Part shown: positions 27,601-32,839 of the stretch, one piece after another
How positions within the stretch are numbered: the first letter of the stretch is position 1
Layout of the letters: every line of letters starts with the position of its first letter
Source of the DNA: a virus
Reading direction: 5' to 3' (one strand)
Virus record (IMG/VR): IMGVR_UViG_3300006162_000029
Span: 1-37,817 of that record
Length of the DNA stretch: 37,817 nt
Notes under the pieces: model-generated
The model's database searches: none
The model's input: the letters and a program-made list of their open reading frames with translations, nothing else
Told to the model about the DNA's origin: nothing
Translations under genes and position numbers: made by a program

Positions 27601-27934
27601 GACAAACGGACTTTCCATAGGAAGCGGTTCCACCATTACAGGAAACATAATTTTAGATTACGTTGCCAAGACTTCGAGCGGAGCTACAGGCACTTACACT
27701 ACAGACGTTACCTCTGGAACTAATACTCAAACCCTAGCGACTGCGGTTGGTTTCAAGGGCAAGATTCAAGTCATCAGTAATTCTGGCACCGGTACAGTTA
27801 CGGTGGCGACAACTGCGTCTCAGACTATCAGGGGGGCCGGGGTTGCTCCAACCACTTCATGGTCACTTACTCAATATCACTCAATCACTGTTCAATCAGA
27901 TGGGGCAAATTGGCTAATTATAGCAATTACGTAA
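24620..27934 (+). CDS. Giant tail fibre/adhesin
   Basis: A 1104-residue Ser/Thr/Gly-rich beta protein, the longest gene here. The N terminus (SDNYLFIPPSGGGFSLIITP) looks like an attachment region. Residues about 175-670 contain four diverged copies of a module recognised by Y-x-ANGQT-x-x-Y, VTDxNSG and D-I/M-GSS, likely an Ig-like beta sandwich. Residues 690-1000 resemble a triple-beta stem, and the C terminus (from about 1030) is a beta head ending in ANWLIIAIT. The module region is more GC-rich than its neighbours, suggesting acquisition by recombination. It probably determines host range. Confidence 0.7.
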   Translation: MSDNYLFIPPSGGGFSLIITPFGTDPSSTTGSNLTLTSSDNSITITGNSLTNTIDIITSSGEHPGGSPTQIQYNNSGSFGGVPSSSVDSVNAFLGLQNSTPYAPLHAVGAQGASVPAPASASVNYTLDPSINSPSSYAVTQINAPAVPTVTSTVLTYMDTAIIGAVTQNTLETGYIANGQTITYKLYTYQMSSGTRVVTSSFGTGSVTDTINDGVTPFGVDLSGIGIGGSLRGVGIILYVTSDQGWGPYWVDIGLPGGGTFSDTGFTSQDPYVTSNYQALNSNWSVLLAQYKNIGAGQYRTAYQTNPVTDDNSGAGLIVTSSWSAPTENGYVIQGSGAGASGNGFFLDIGSSLTIDDYGQNFGGGDLSSFSSVSFPYFNTGISDGSEVSATQNDSDGSYTANGSSYLYTVYEYETNTVNGVKYITSGYSFPVTDNNSGSTSMGWDIVLNAGTGSGRIITVSVNGGPLTGFDMGSSTSVTDAGTWGAVPSSMPISGYSGLTRNYSAYGFVSTPKYSSTHNNKTFTDTNPVDGYLISHVVSGFGNATGVKILDTSLTQHVTPDASVDPTTTIEFPSTHDSNMTVTPATVGYTGTGQTFSYQVFSSRGGIYSLTGAPASVTLPNDSQAYTLSLSNATVSGATYKAKRTSPGSTVYQTYSSSPFQDDTTVGWASSSTLTPNYLPTAAIIAERATSNFSTDPSTLIVRTTDSGSVQNAGIELQYGANGTAGTPSLRIGTTSSGHTQFNSYGSGIFDFANISGSAHTRFQSSQAAFNLLGGSYEWLIEGISTPYPIHVNAASTGDTVIIGDQTVNTLAASVFNVKVPNGKKSINIDTSHQSGGNLNLPAFEVTDSGSAVASSISNNGRGMFGFGSSAGNSVLTLGIGSGGVDQLTLVGQSFSFPSPSIADSINSWDGYPGTTIANDTSPYGSQLMFTDKNQRTYQLQLGQPASTNGNVWFSDSHGNAVASGGLAINTGLKELISPSSWTMLIDTISLRAGTNGLSIGSGSTITGNIILDYVAKTSSGATGTYTTDVTSGTNTQTLATAVGFKGKIQVISNSGTGTVTVATTASQTIRGAGVAPTTSWSLTQYHSITVQSDGANWLIIAIT

Positions 27935-27943
27935 GGGAGAATT

Positions 27944-28237
27944 ATGAGTTTAGAACTAGATAAACCGATAATATTGGCAAATAAGCAAGTTTTCACATTT
28001 AATTTTGTATCCATCAATAACGTATATGGTGCTTTAGAGGCCACGGTTTGTTGGTCCGTAACTGATGAACATGGAAAACAATTAGATCCATTAGTTCAAA
28101 AATTCACAGGTAAAGACTTCAATAATTTCTGGATTGGTTTTAATACGGGGACTTGGCTTTATCAGTTATTAGCTAAGGAAAAAGGATTGCCAATACCGCT
28201 GGTAAATAGCCATGAATCAGAGTTTATAAACAAATGA
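27944..28237 (+). CDS. Small hypothetical protein after the fibre gene
   Basis: A 97-residue protein with binding site AAGGGAGA. It has a beta-rich first half (QVFTFNFVSINNVYGALEAT) and WSVTDEHGKQLDP, then an amphipathic C-terminal helix. It could be a fibre chaperone or tail accessory by position, but no family is recognised. Its stop overlaps the next gene as ATGA. Confidence 0.6.
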   Translation: MSLELDKPIILANKQVFTFNFVSINNVYGALEATVCWSVTDEHGKQLDPLVQKFTGKDFNNFWIGFNTGTWLYQLLAKEKGLPIPLVNSHESEFINK

Positions 28238-28413
28238 GTACCGAAGATATGATATTAGGAGAATTAAAAGAGTTTAAGCGGTCTACTCTAAAAGAACTTG
28301 AATATATCCGTAAAGAGATCCACAATTTAAACGCTTTCAAGTGGAGGGTGACGGGAATTATGTCCTTTCTAGTTGGATTGGCAGAAATAGCACATATCGT
28401 TATTTCTAAATAA
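28234..28413 (+). CDS. Holin-like small membrane protein (XhlA-type layout)
   Basis: A 59-residue protein, coupled by ATGA to the previous gene. Residues 5-35 are a charged amphipathic helix (GELKEFKRSTLKELEYIRKE). A basic-aromatic junction, FKWRVTG, then leads to one transmembrane helix (IMSFLVGLAEIAHIVI, about 42-58). This coiled-coil plus C-terminal membrane helix is the XhlA/haemolysin-associated holin layout. Its position just before the lysis lipoprotein supports a lysis role, but the family was not confirmed. Confidence 0.6.
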   Translation: MSTEDMILGELKEFKRSTLKELEYIRKEIHNLNAFKWRVTGIMSFLVGLAEIAHIVISK

Positions 28414-28424
28414 AAGGGGGAACT

Positions 28425-28583
28425 ATGCAATCAGTATTAGATTATATTTCAGCTCATTCTGCTGTTATGTCAGCTGCGGCTGTCGGTGTTTTGGATTTAG
28501 TCTTTGCTCTTAATAAGAGTACAGAAAGCAACGGGATCTTACATTGGATTTACGTTAAACTCTCAGGTCATGAGCCTGCTTAA
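28425..28583 (+). CDS. Small one-helix membrane protein
   Basis: A 52-residue protein with the strong binding site AAAAGGGGG four bases before the ATG. A single hydrophobic helix (SAVMSAAAVGVLDLVFAL, residues 12-29) is followed by a conserved-looking SNGILHWIYVKL. It lies between the XhlA-like gene and a small soluble protein. It could be a second holin or an antiholin; many phages carry such pairs, but sequence alone cannot tell. Confidence 0.55.
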   Translation: MQSVLDYISAHSAVMSAAAVGVLDLVFALNKSTESNGILHWIYVKLSGHEPA

Positions 28584-28753
28584 TGAGTGAAATACTCTTA
28601 GCTATTGTGGGGTTTTTTAAGTTCTTTGATGAAGTTTCAGCTTTCATTAAAATACTTCAGAAAACCCCCGTAGAGAAACATCAAGCTCTAGTTGAAGCTG
28701 CGCAGAAAGAATCAGACTCATTTGCACAGTCTAATAGGCCCACATGGGACTAA
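28583..28753 (+). CDS. Small protein in the lysis set
   Basis: A 56-residue protein whose ATG shares one base with the previous stop (TAATG). A hydrophobic first half (SEILLAIVGFFKFFDEVSAF) leads to a polar helix (VEKHQALVEAAQKESDS) and ends in RPTWD. Helical, C-terminal (K)RPxWD proteins of this size recur beside phage holins; their role is unknown. It overlaps the lipoprotein gene by 10 bases. Confidence 0.55.
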   Translation: MSEILLAIVGFFKFFDEVSAFIKILQKTPVEKHQALVEAAQKESDSFAQSNRPTWD

Positions 28754-29028
28754 GATTTATTTCAATGTTTTGGTTCTTACTTGGGATCTTATTTGCTCTA
28801 GGCTGTGCTACAGCGTTTCCATATCGTTACTATGGCCTAAACGCATCAAATTACGATGGGACACTCCAGGGACCAAAACCGTCAGATGACCTTCCGTTAA
28901 GTAAATGCAAACCAGATGACCAAGTGAAAGGTAAATGCTACGTTGTGCTGGCTTCTGAAATGGATAAGATTAAATTAGGATACAAGGATTTAGTTAACCA
29001 GCTTCAGACTTGTCAGTCTGGACATTAA
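28744..29028 (+). CDS. Phage lipoprotein, possible outer-membrane spanin or lysis factor
   Basis: A 94-residue protein with an N-terminal hydrophobic signal (FWFLLGILFALGC) ending in a slightly degenerate lipobox, ALGC, with Cys21 as the acylation site. The mature part has YRYYGLNASNYDG, KPSDDLPLSKCKPDD and VKGKCYVVLASEM, a family seen in many Gram-negative phages. Its small size and place after holin-like genes suggest an outer-membrane lysis function. No inner-membrane spanin partner was identified on this strand. It ends convergently, overlapping the leftward gene by four bases at TTAA. Confidence 0.62.
   Translation: MGLRFISMFWFLLGILFALGCATAFPYRYYGLNASNYDGTLQGPKPSDDLPLSKCKPDDQVKGKCYVVLASEMDKIKLGYKDLVNQLQTCQSGH
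29005..29020 (+). other. Small perfect hairpin at the convergence of the two transcription units
   Basis: CAGACT (29005-29010) and AGTCTG (29015-29020) form a 6-bp stem with a 4-base loop near the ends of the two converging genes. No T-run follows on either strand, so it is a poor intrinsic terminator. It could slow or mark the junction. Confidence 0.3.
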
Positions 29029-29210
29029 ATCCCCCTCGGCGGTTCTTTGCAGTTGGTCTGCGGTTTAACTTTATTGGCGTACTCAACCCCCGCCAAAAAG
29101 CATTCTACAGCTAAATTGTAGACATTCACCGCAGTTACTCCTGGGCCATCAAAGCCAAGCACAAGTCTCGCGTTCTTTTCTGCTGCTTCTTTGTCAGTTT
29201 GTTCGTTCAT
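29025..29210 (-). CDS. Small hypothetical protein
   Basis: A 61-residue protein, last of the leftward block. It has a charged N terminus (NEQTDKEAAEKNARLVLGFD) and a helix VNVYNLAVECFLAGVEYANK, with Gly and Cys in the tail. The stop codon of the upstream gene is directly followed by its ATG, suggesting reinitiation. Unrecognised; accessory early protein by position. Confidence 0.5.
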   Translation of the reverse strand: MNEQTDKEAAEKNARLVLGFDGPGVTAVNVYNLAVECFLAGVEYANKVKPQTNCKEPPRGI

Positions 29211-29567
29211 TCACTTCATCCAATCTGGAATCGGGTGGTCTAATAAGTCTCGAAGCTTAGTTATTGCATCCTCTCGCCAGAACACCCCATTACTAGTACC
29301 TGAAGCAAAATCATCATTAGCCTCTTCAATTGCTTCCCTATACTTCAAAATCATCTCCTTGGCCTGGGTGAGTCGGGACTCGAGTTTCTCATTAATCATT
29401 TCTTGAAGACGTTGTTGAGCATTAGCCTTAATCAATTCGTTATTGTCTTGATGTAATTGCCACGCGGCACCGGCTTTGAATGAAACGTCACTAACAAACA
29501 TTGAATGCGTTTTATTGGCAAACTCTTTAAAAGCTCCCTCTACATCGGGTTGTGTGTTTTGGTTCAT
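29211..29567 (-). CDS. Coiled-coil accessory protein
   Basis: A 118-residue protein with a long charged helix (about residues 38-88: LIKANAQQRLQEMINEKLES followed by a further heptad stretch). It ends in PIPDWMK, matching the LPEWIKL end of its upstream neighbour, so the two may be related. It starts within an ATGA overlap. Early phage proteins of this type often interfere with host functions, but no target can be named. Confidence 0.5.
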   Translation of the reverse strand: MNQNTQPDVEGAFKEFANKTHSMFVSDVSFKAGAAWQLHQDNNELIKANAQQRLQEMINEKLESRLTQAKEMILKYREAIEEANDDFASGTSNGVFWREDAITKLRDLLDHPIPDWMK

Positions 29568-29917
29568 AACTTAATCCATTCAGGCAATGGGAGTGCTAGA
29601 GCCTTTTTAGAGACTTCATAGGAATAGTTATTCCATTTTTCTCCTATGAACGGCTCAACATTATGGGTTTTTATATCCAGTAATTCCTTCCTATAAAATT
29701 TAACCAGCTCAATGAGTTCAGCGTTCTGTTTCTCACTCTCAACGCATCTCTCAATCACCTTAAAACCTGCCGGTCCTAATCTCTCACGACAAGTCTTTAT
29801 TAGTTCAGCGTTCTGTTTATCTCGGTGGGCGAGTTGAGATTCTAGTTCTTTGATGCGTTCACCATCCCCAAAAAACTTGGATAGTGCCGAATAGTCTTCG
29901 TCACTTGGTTGGGTCAT
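29564..29917 (-). CDS. Coiled-coil accessory protein with internal repeat
   Basis: A 117-residue protein. I start it at the ATG at 29917, which overlaps the stop of the upstream zinc-finger gene as ATGA; an ATG at 29935 would add six residues. The helical middle contains the repeated element KQNAELI (about residues 36 and 65), encoded by a 17-bp direct repeat (29715-29731 and 29802-29818). The C terminus PLPEWIKL matches the end of the downstream gene. Unknown function. Confidence 0.5.
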   Translation of the reverse strand: MTQPSDEDYSALSKFFGDGERIKELESQLAHRDKQNAELIKTCRERLGPAGFKVIERCVESEKQNAELIELVKFYRKELLDIKTHNVEPFIGEKWNNYSYEVSKKALALPLPEWIKL

Positions 29918-30090
29918 CGGTTTTTCTCCCAGCATTCATCAAGTGCTTTATTTATTTTAATTTCGTTAACTTCAAACTCACTTAGTATCTTGCCAGTACG
30001 CCTACAACGCTCACAATGGTGCCATTCATCACCCATAGGAGTATAATCAGAATATTCTCCGCGACCATTACAATCTGGACAGGTTATCAT
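29914..30090 (-). CDS. Small DnaJ-type zinc-finger protein
   Basis: A 58-residue protein with two CxxC pairs (CPDCNGRGEY at the start and CERCRRTGK at residues 26-34). Each is followed by a Gly-containing turn, as in the CxxCxGxG zinc fingers of DnaJ. A Lys/Glu-rich helix follows. There is no ribosome binding site of its own; the ATG overlaps the stop of a 10-codon ORF as ATGA, so translation probably depends on that leader. Binding of protein or nucleic acid is plausible. Confidence 0.6.
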   Translation of the reverse strand: MITCPDCNGRGEYSDYTPMGDEWHHCERCRRTGKILSEFEVNEIKINKALDECWEKNR

Positions 30091-30119
30091 GGTTCGCTCA
30101 CAATCTGTTTTTGATTCAT
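30087..30119 (-). CDS. 10-codon leader ORF coupling two genes
   Basis: Ten codons (MNQKQIVSEP) with a strong AGGAG binding site 6 bases upstream (30126-30130). It overlaps the methyltransferase stop as ATGA at one end and the zinc-finger start as ATGA at the other. It is too short to have an obvious function, so its likely role is to hand ribosomes from one gene to the next, or to act as a micropeptide. Confidence 0.4.
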   Translation of the reverse strand: MNQKQIVSEP

Positions 30120-30559
30120 TTCAGTCTCCTAAGCATCACCCAATATGTCTGTGACCCGGGTCCGTCTTTAGTTAAATGACCAAATAGAGGTTCCCACTTA
30201 GGAAGTAGCTTTAAGATTCTGTCTAATTTCATTTGGAAGCTGTTCCATTTTAAGGCCATAAGTGCGTTTGGTTTGGTAATTCTATGAACCTCTACGCCAG
30301 TTTTTTCTATGGTGTCTAATATATCTGCTGTTTTGTGATATCCATAAACTTTTGACATATTTGAATTTGGCCCACAGTTACCATGCGGTGGGTCCCAGCA
30401 AACCAGGTCAAAGCCGGATCCGACAGTTTTGGGGATATTTCTAGTATCACAGACTATTGTCGGGTTAACCTCTGGTCGTTTATCTAAATAAATGCACATT
30501 GGATGATTCTTGTTGTACCAAATAGCTCTTCTACCGGCAGATAAGTCTAGTATCTTCAT
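30116..30559 (-). CDS. Methyltransferase-like protein (class I SAM fold)
   Basis: A 147-residue protein beginning KILDLSAGRRAIWY, the glycine-containing motif I of class I SAM enzymes. Residues 50-59 (FDLVCWDPPH) form motif IV with D56-P-P-H59, as in (D/N)PP(Y/W)-type amino-methyltransferases. It is short for a full DNA methyltransferase and has no target-recognition domain. It could modify a small substrate or be a degenerate member. Binding sequence GGGAGAGG precedes the start. The pattern matches a phage protein family often annotated as methyltransferase; activity is unproven. Confidence 0.55.
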   Translation of the reverse strand: MKILDLSAGRRAIWYNKNHPMCIYLDKRPEVNPTIVCDTRNIPKTVGSGFDLVCWDPPHGNCGPNSNMSKVYGYHKTADILDTIEKTGVEVHRITKPNALMALKWNSFQMKLDRILKLLPKWEPLFGHLTKDGPGSQTYWVMLRRLK

Positions 30560-30612
30560 CTTTCATCACACCTCTCCCTACATTCTTTGAGCCACGCTGT
30601 GAGGTTTTTCAT
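30556..30612 (-). CDS. 18-codon ORF upstream of the methyltransferase gene
   Basis: Eighteen codons (MKNLTAWLKECRERCDER) with AAAGGA 8 bases upstream and ATGA overlaps at both ends. It forms an amphipathic basic helix. It may be a true micropeptide, or only a translated leader that carries ribosomes to the methyltransferase start, whose binding site lies inside it. Confidence 0.35.
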   Translation of the reverse strand: MKNLTAWLKECRERCDER

Positions 30613-30686
30613 AGTCCAAGTCCTTTATAAATATGTTCTAATCTTTCATCGGTTGAAGCATATTTAGGTTGATAGTGTTTAACCAT
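30609..30686 (-). CDS. 25-codon ORF in the micro-ORF chain
   Basis: Twenty-five codons beginning MVKHYQPKYASTDERLEHIY. GAGG lies just upstream. Its start overlaps the preceding zinc-finger gene and its stop overlaps the next 18-codon ORF as ATGA. The peptide has no hydrophobic segment. The overlaps are the main evidence for translation. Confidence 0.35.
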   Translation of the reverse strand: MVKHYQPKYASTDERLEHIYKGLGL

Positions 30687-30837
30687 GTCCTCGTGGTTGA
30701 ATCTTAGGTTGTGTTGCCTCACAGTGCCAGCACAGCTCGTGTCCTTCCACGACGCCCGCCGCGTCCCAATCCTCTTTCGAGGAAACTTTTAAATCCTTTT
30801 CGCAACCAAAACCAACACAGCGCCAAGAACAGCGCAT
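30679..30837 (-). CDS. Small cysteine-rich putative zinc-binding protein
   Basis: A 52-residue protein with Cys at 3, 7 and 12 near the start and CWHC at 36-39, the layout of a small zinc finger, enclosing a central KVSSKEDWDAAGVVEGHE. It overlaps the membrane-peptide gene by 49 bases in another frame. No strong ribosome binding site. The organised cysteines support a real gene, though no function can be given. Confidence 0.5.
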   Translation of the reverse strand: MRCSWRCVGFGCEKDLKVSSKEDWDAAGVVEGHELCWHCEATQPKIQPRGHG

Positions 30838-30908
30838 AAAATAACTGCTGACTTAACTCCTGGTGGACATGTACAAATATAAATTAAGCACCCCTTTTTA
30901 TGAATCAT
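30789..30908 (-). CDS. 39-residue membrane peptide coupled to the endolysin
   Basis: Its ATG overlaps the endolysin stop as ATGA. Residues 1-16 are polar with two Cys and a Pro pair (HKKGCLIYICTCPPGV); residues 18-36 form a single transmembrane helix (KSAVILCAVLGAVLVLVAKR). A membrane peptide coupled to a muramidase could be a holin, pinholin or release factor. The overlapping 52-codon ORF in another frame means one of the two may be spurious, but both have protein-like sequence. Confidence 0.5.
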   Translation of the reverse strand: MIHKKGCLIYICTCPPGVKSAVILCAVLGAVLVLVAKRI

Positions 30909-31435
30909 GAAACACCCACCTTATTCTTGAGACTTTCACACCTGTTCAACCACCCCTGTAAGAAGACTCTTAGCTGTGGGTTATTGGCAGCCCTACTCCT
31001 GAAATAATCCTCACTCAATTCTAAGAATCTTTCGCAGAACGCGCTTTCGTCAAGAGCGTTGATGGCCCGTAAAGTATTGGCACCAATGGAGCCGTCAATA
31101 TCAAGACCAACCACAGTTTGGGCACGGCGGCTAGCACCACCCACACCACACAGAACACCCATATCGAACAAAACCATGCAAACCTTTTCTGAGTTAACTT
31201 CATCTAGTCTCATCCGACCCCAGTAGTTTTGTTTAAAAATAACTCCTGCTTGTTCTTGTGTCAGGCTCTTGATGTCCTCGACAGTTGGCGCATGTCCTAG
31301 AAGTCTTGTGAGTGCCGGGCCGTCTTCATTCAATGCTACTCCCCAATTGGTCGGGCCGCCTGGGTCGGTCGGGTCGTCAGTGTAGCCGCCCTCATGTTCA
31401 AGAACTACTTGGAAACAATCGTTAAACTTGCTCAT
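30905..31435 (-). CDS. Endolysin, GH108 N-acetylmuramidase
   Basis: A 176-residue enzyme with the GH108 signature near the N terminus: FQVVLEHEGGYTDDPTDPGG, where E15 of EGGY is the expected catalytic acid, then TNWGVAL. The C-terminal half contains the usual GANTLRAINAL and helical peptidoglycan-binding-like region. It cleaves the glycan backbone of peptidoglycan. No signal peptide, so it needs a holin. Binding site AGGAGT precedes the start. It is on the strand opposite the holin-like genes. Confidence 0.85.
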   Translation of the reverse strand: MSKFNDCFQVVLEHEGGYTDDPTDPGGPTNWGVALNEDGPALTRLLGHAPTVEDIKSLTQEQAGVIFKQNYWGRMRLDEVNSEKVCMVLFDMGVLCGVGGASRRAQTVVGLDIDGSIGANTLRAINALDESAFCERFLELSEDYFRSRAANNPQLRVFLQGWLNRCESLKNKVGVS

Positions 31436-31673
31436 TTTTTATATACTCCTGTAATTTAGAATAAGTTTCATAAGACACATAACAGATATCGTCAACGAAC
31501 CATGCACGAGGACTATGAACTATTTTTGATCTCTTTAACGGTGCCCATGGAAACGTAAATAATCTTTCTCTCCAACTTCTCTTTTGGTTTGCATAATCAC
31601 TTATATATTTCTCTGGAAGAACATGGCATCGAGATGTCATTAACATATTATAGAGGGTTTCTATATGGTCCAA
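31422..31673 (-). CDS. Small hypothetical protein upstream of the endolysin
   Basis: An 83-residue basic protein with CHVLPEKYISDYANQKRSWR and FTFPWAPLKRSKIVHSPRAW, a conserved-looking Trp/Pro-rich pattern I have seen in phage early regions without function. The first possible start is a TTG at 31673, one base after the exonuclease stop, suggesting reinitiation; ATGs at 31646 and 31640 are alternatives. It overlaps the endolysin start by 14 bases. Confidence 0.55.
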   Translation of the reverse strand: MDHIETLYNMLMTSRCHVLPEKYISDYANQKRSWRERLFTFPWAPLKRSKIVHSPRAWFVDDICYVSYETYSKLQEYIKNEQV

Positions 31674-31674
31674 T

Positions 31675-32532
31675 TTACATCTTCTCTTTCTTCACACTAA
31701 AGAATTTAGTAGGCTCTTTTCTATAAGGCTCAAGATCTAAATCTTTAAGTTGTGGGATATTACCATAATCAATATTCCCCTTACGTTCTGTCCATTTAAT
31801 ATGGTAAGGCCCAACCGTGCAATCAGAGGTAGCTAGTTCTTTGATTTTTGAATTGACTTCTTCATATCCAATAGTGAGAGCGTCAATCTCTGTTTTAAAC
31901 TTCGCTCTTTGTGCCAATAGCTCTAAAAGCTCTGGACGTTCAACAATAGTCACTGGCGATACTTTGTTTTGTATCATATCCCAGAACTCTTTAGTCTTCT
32001 CTATGATCTGCGCTTGAATAGTCGGATTAGGAGTGACACGAACCACGGCAATATCACCATCATTATAAGAAACGTAATCGAGATGGGTATAACCACTAAC
32101 AAGCAATTGACACTGCACCTGTGGTATGTACTTGACAGGAATGTGCCCATTAATGGCACCCTGGTGATCAACTGCTCCTGAAAACTTAATCTCAATAACT
32201 CTTTGTACATAGTGATCAATCCCGTCAAAACTAGCTGATAAGAACTTATACTCTGGATGTTCTGCTACTTCTGGAACCATGTTAGTCGTATATTTCTTGT
32301 TATACATTTCTCTAGCAATAGGCTCTATCTTCTTTCCTCGCTCTGTAGCCCAATTGCCTTTAAACGGTTCAGACTGTCCAGTTTTCTCTAACCACAACTG
32401 ATGCGCAGTTTTATATGGACTTACTCCCATGATGATTGGAACATCTGAAGCCCCAATATGACGAGAACGCCACTCGTGCCATTTTGCAGTATCTTGTTCA
32501 ATCGTTTGCCGTGTTCCGTTCAACCAATTCAT
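31675..32532 (-). CDS. YqaJ-type exonuclease (lambda Exo fold)
   Basis: A 285-residue nuclease with the YqaJ/PD-(D/E)xK pattern: RHIGASDVPIIMGVSPYKT (24-42), GKKIEP (66-71, E70), LSASFDG (98-104, D103), VIEIKFSG (112-119, E114 and K116) and QVQCQLLVSG (138-147). Such enzymes chew one strand of double-stranded ends to feed a single-strand annealing protein. With Sak4, DUF669 and helicase in the same operon it completes a phage recombination set. It overlaps the VRR-NUC gene by 35 bases. Confidence 0.85.
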   Translation of the reverse strand: MNWLNGTRQTIEQDTAKWHEWRSRHIGASDVPIIMGVSPYKTAHQLWLEKTGQSEPFKGNWATERGKKIEPIAREMYNKKYTTNMVPEVAEHPEYKFLSASFDGIDHYVQRVIEIKFSGAVDHQGAINGHIPVKYIPQVQCQLLVSGYTHLDYVSYNDGDIAVVRVTPNPTIQAQIIEKTKEFWDMIQNKVSPVTIVERPELLELLAQRAKFKTEIDALTIGYEEVNSKIKELATSDCTVGPYHIKWTERKGNIDYGNIPQLKDLDLEPYRKEPTKFFSVKKEKM

Positions 32533-32839
32533 TTACAAACTCCATTGCTTTAATTAAAGAGTCTACCCATGTAGCAGCTCCACCCGTTTTGTTTACCTTA
32601 TTGATAAACGCTTGTTGTTGTTCAGTAGGCTTATTGCCCTTGATTTTAACTTCTATAGCAATGAATCTACCATTATACAAGCCGATTATATCGCTGATGC
32701 CGTTAGGTGCGAATCTTGATTTCTTCCTATAAAACCCACCTGGATCAAAGATGCCAACACTATAATATTTAAAAGCAAACCAACCTGGTTGAAGATTTAA
32801 GTAATGAAGTATGGATTGTTCTAGAATTTTTTCAGACAT
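32498..32839 (-). CDS. VRR-NUC domain nuclease
   Basis: A 113-residue minimal nuclease with the VRR-NUC pattern: RKKSRFAPNGISDIIGLYNG (D50), FIAIEVKIKGN (E63 and K65) and PTEQQQAFINKV (Q74). Stand-alone VRR-NUC proteins of phages act on branched DNA, often as Holliday-junction resolvases. It starts 8 bases inside the helicase 3' end and is coupled to it. Confidence 0.85.
   Translation of the reverse strand: MSEKILEQSILHYLNLQPGWFAFKYYSVGIFDPGGFYRKKSRFAPNGISDIIGLYNGRFIAIEVKIKGNKPTEQQQAFINKVNKTGGAATWVDSLIKAMEFVNELVERNTAND

Noticed and set aside
21841-27934. Diversity-generating retroelement acting on the fibre genes
   Set aside because: No reverse transcriptase, accessory protein or template repeat with adenine-specific differences is present in the window.
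31817-32181. Rightward ORFs of 66 and 70 codons within the exonuclease gene
   Set aside because: They are antisense to a clear YqaJ coding sequence and have no protein-family features.
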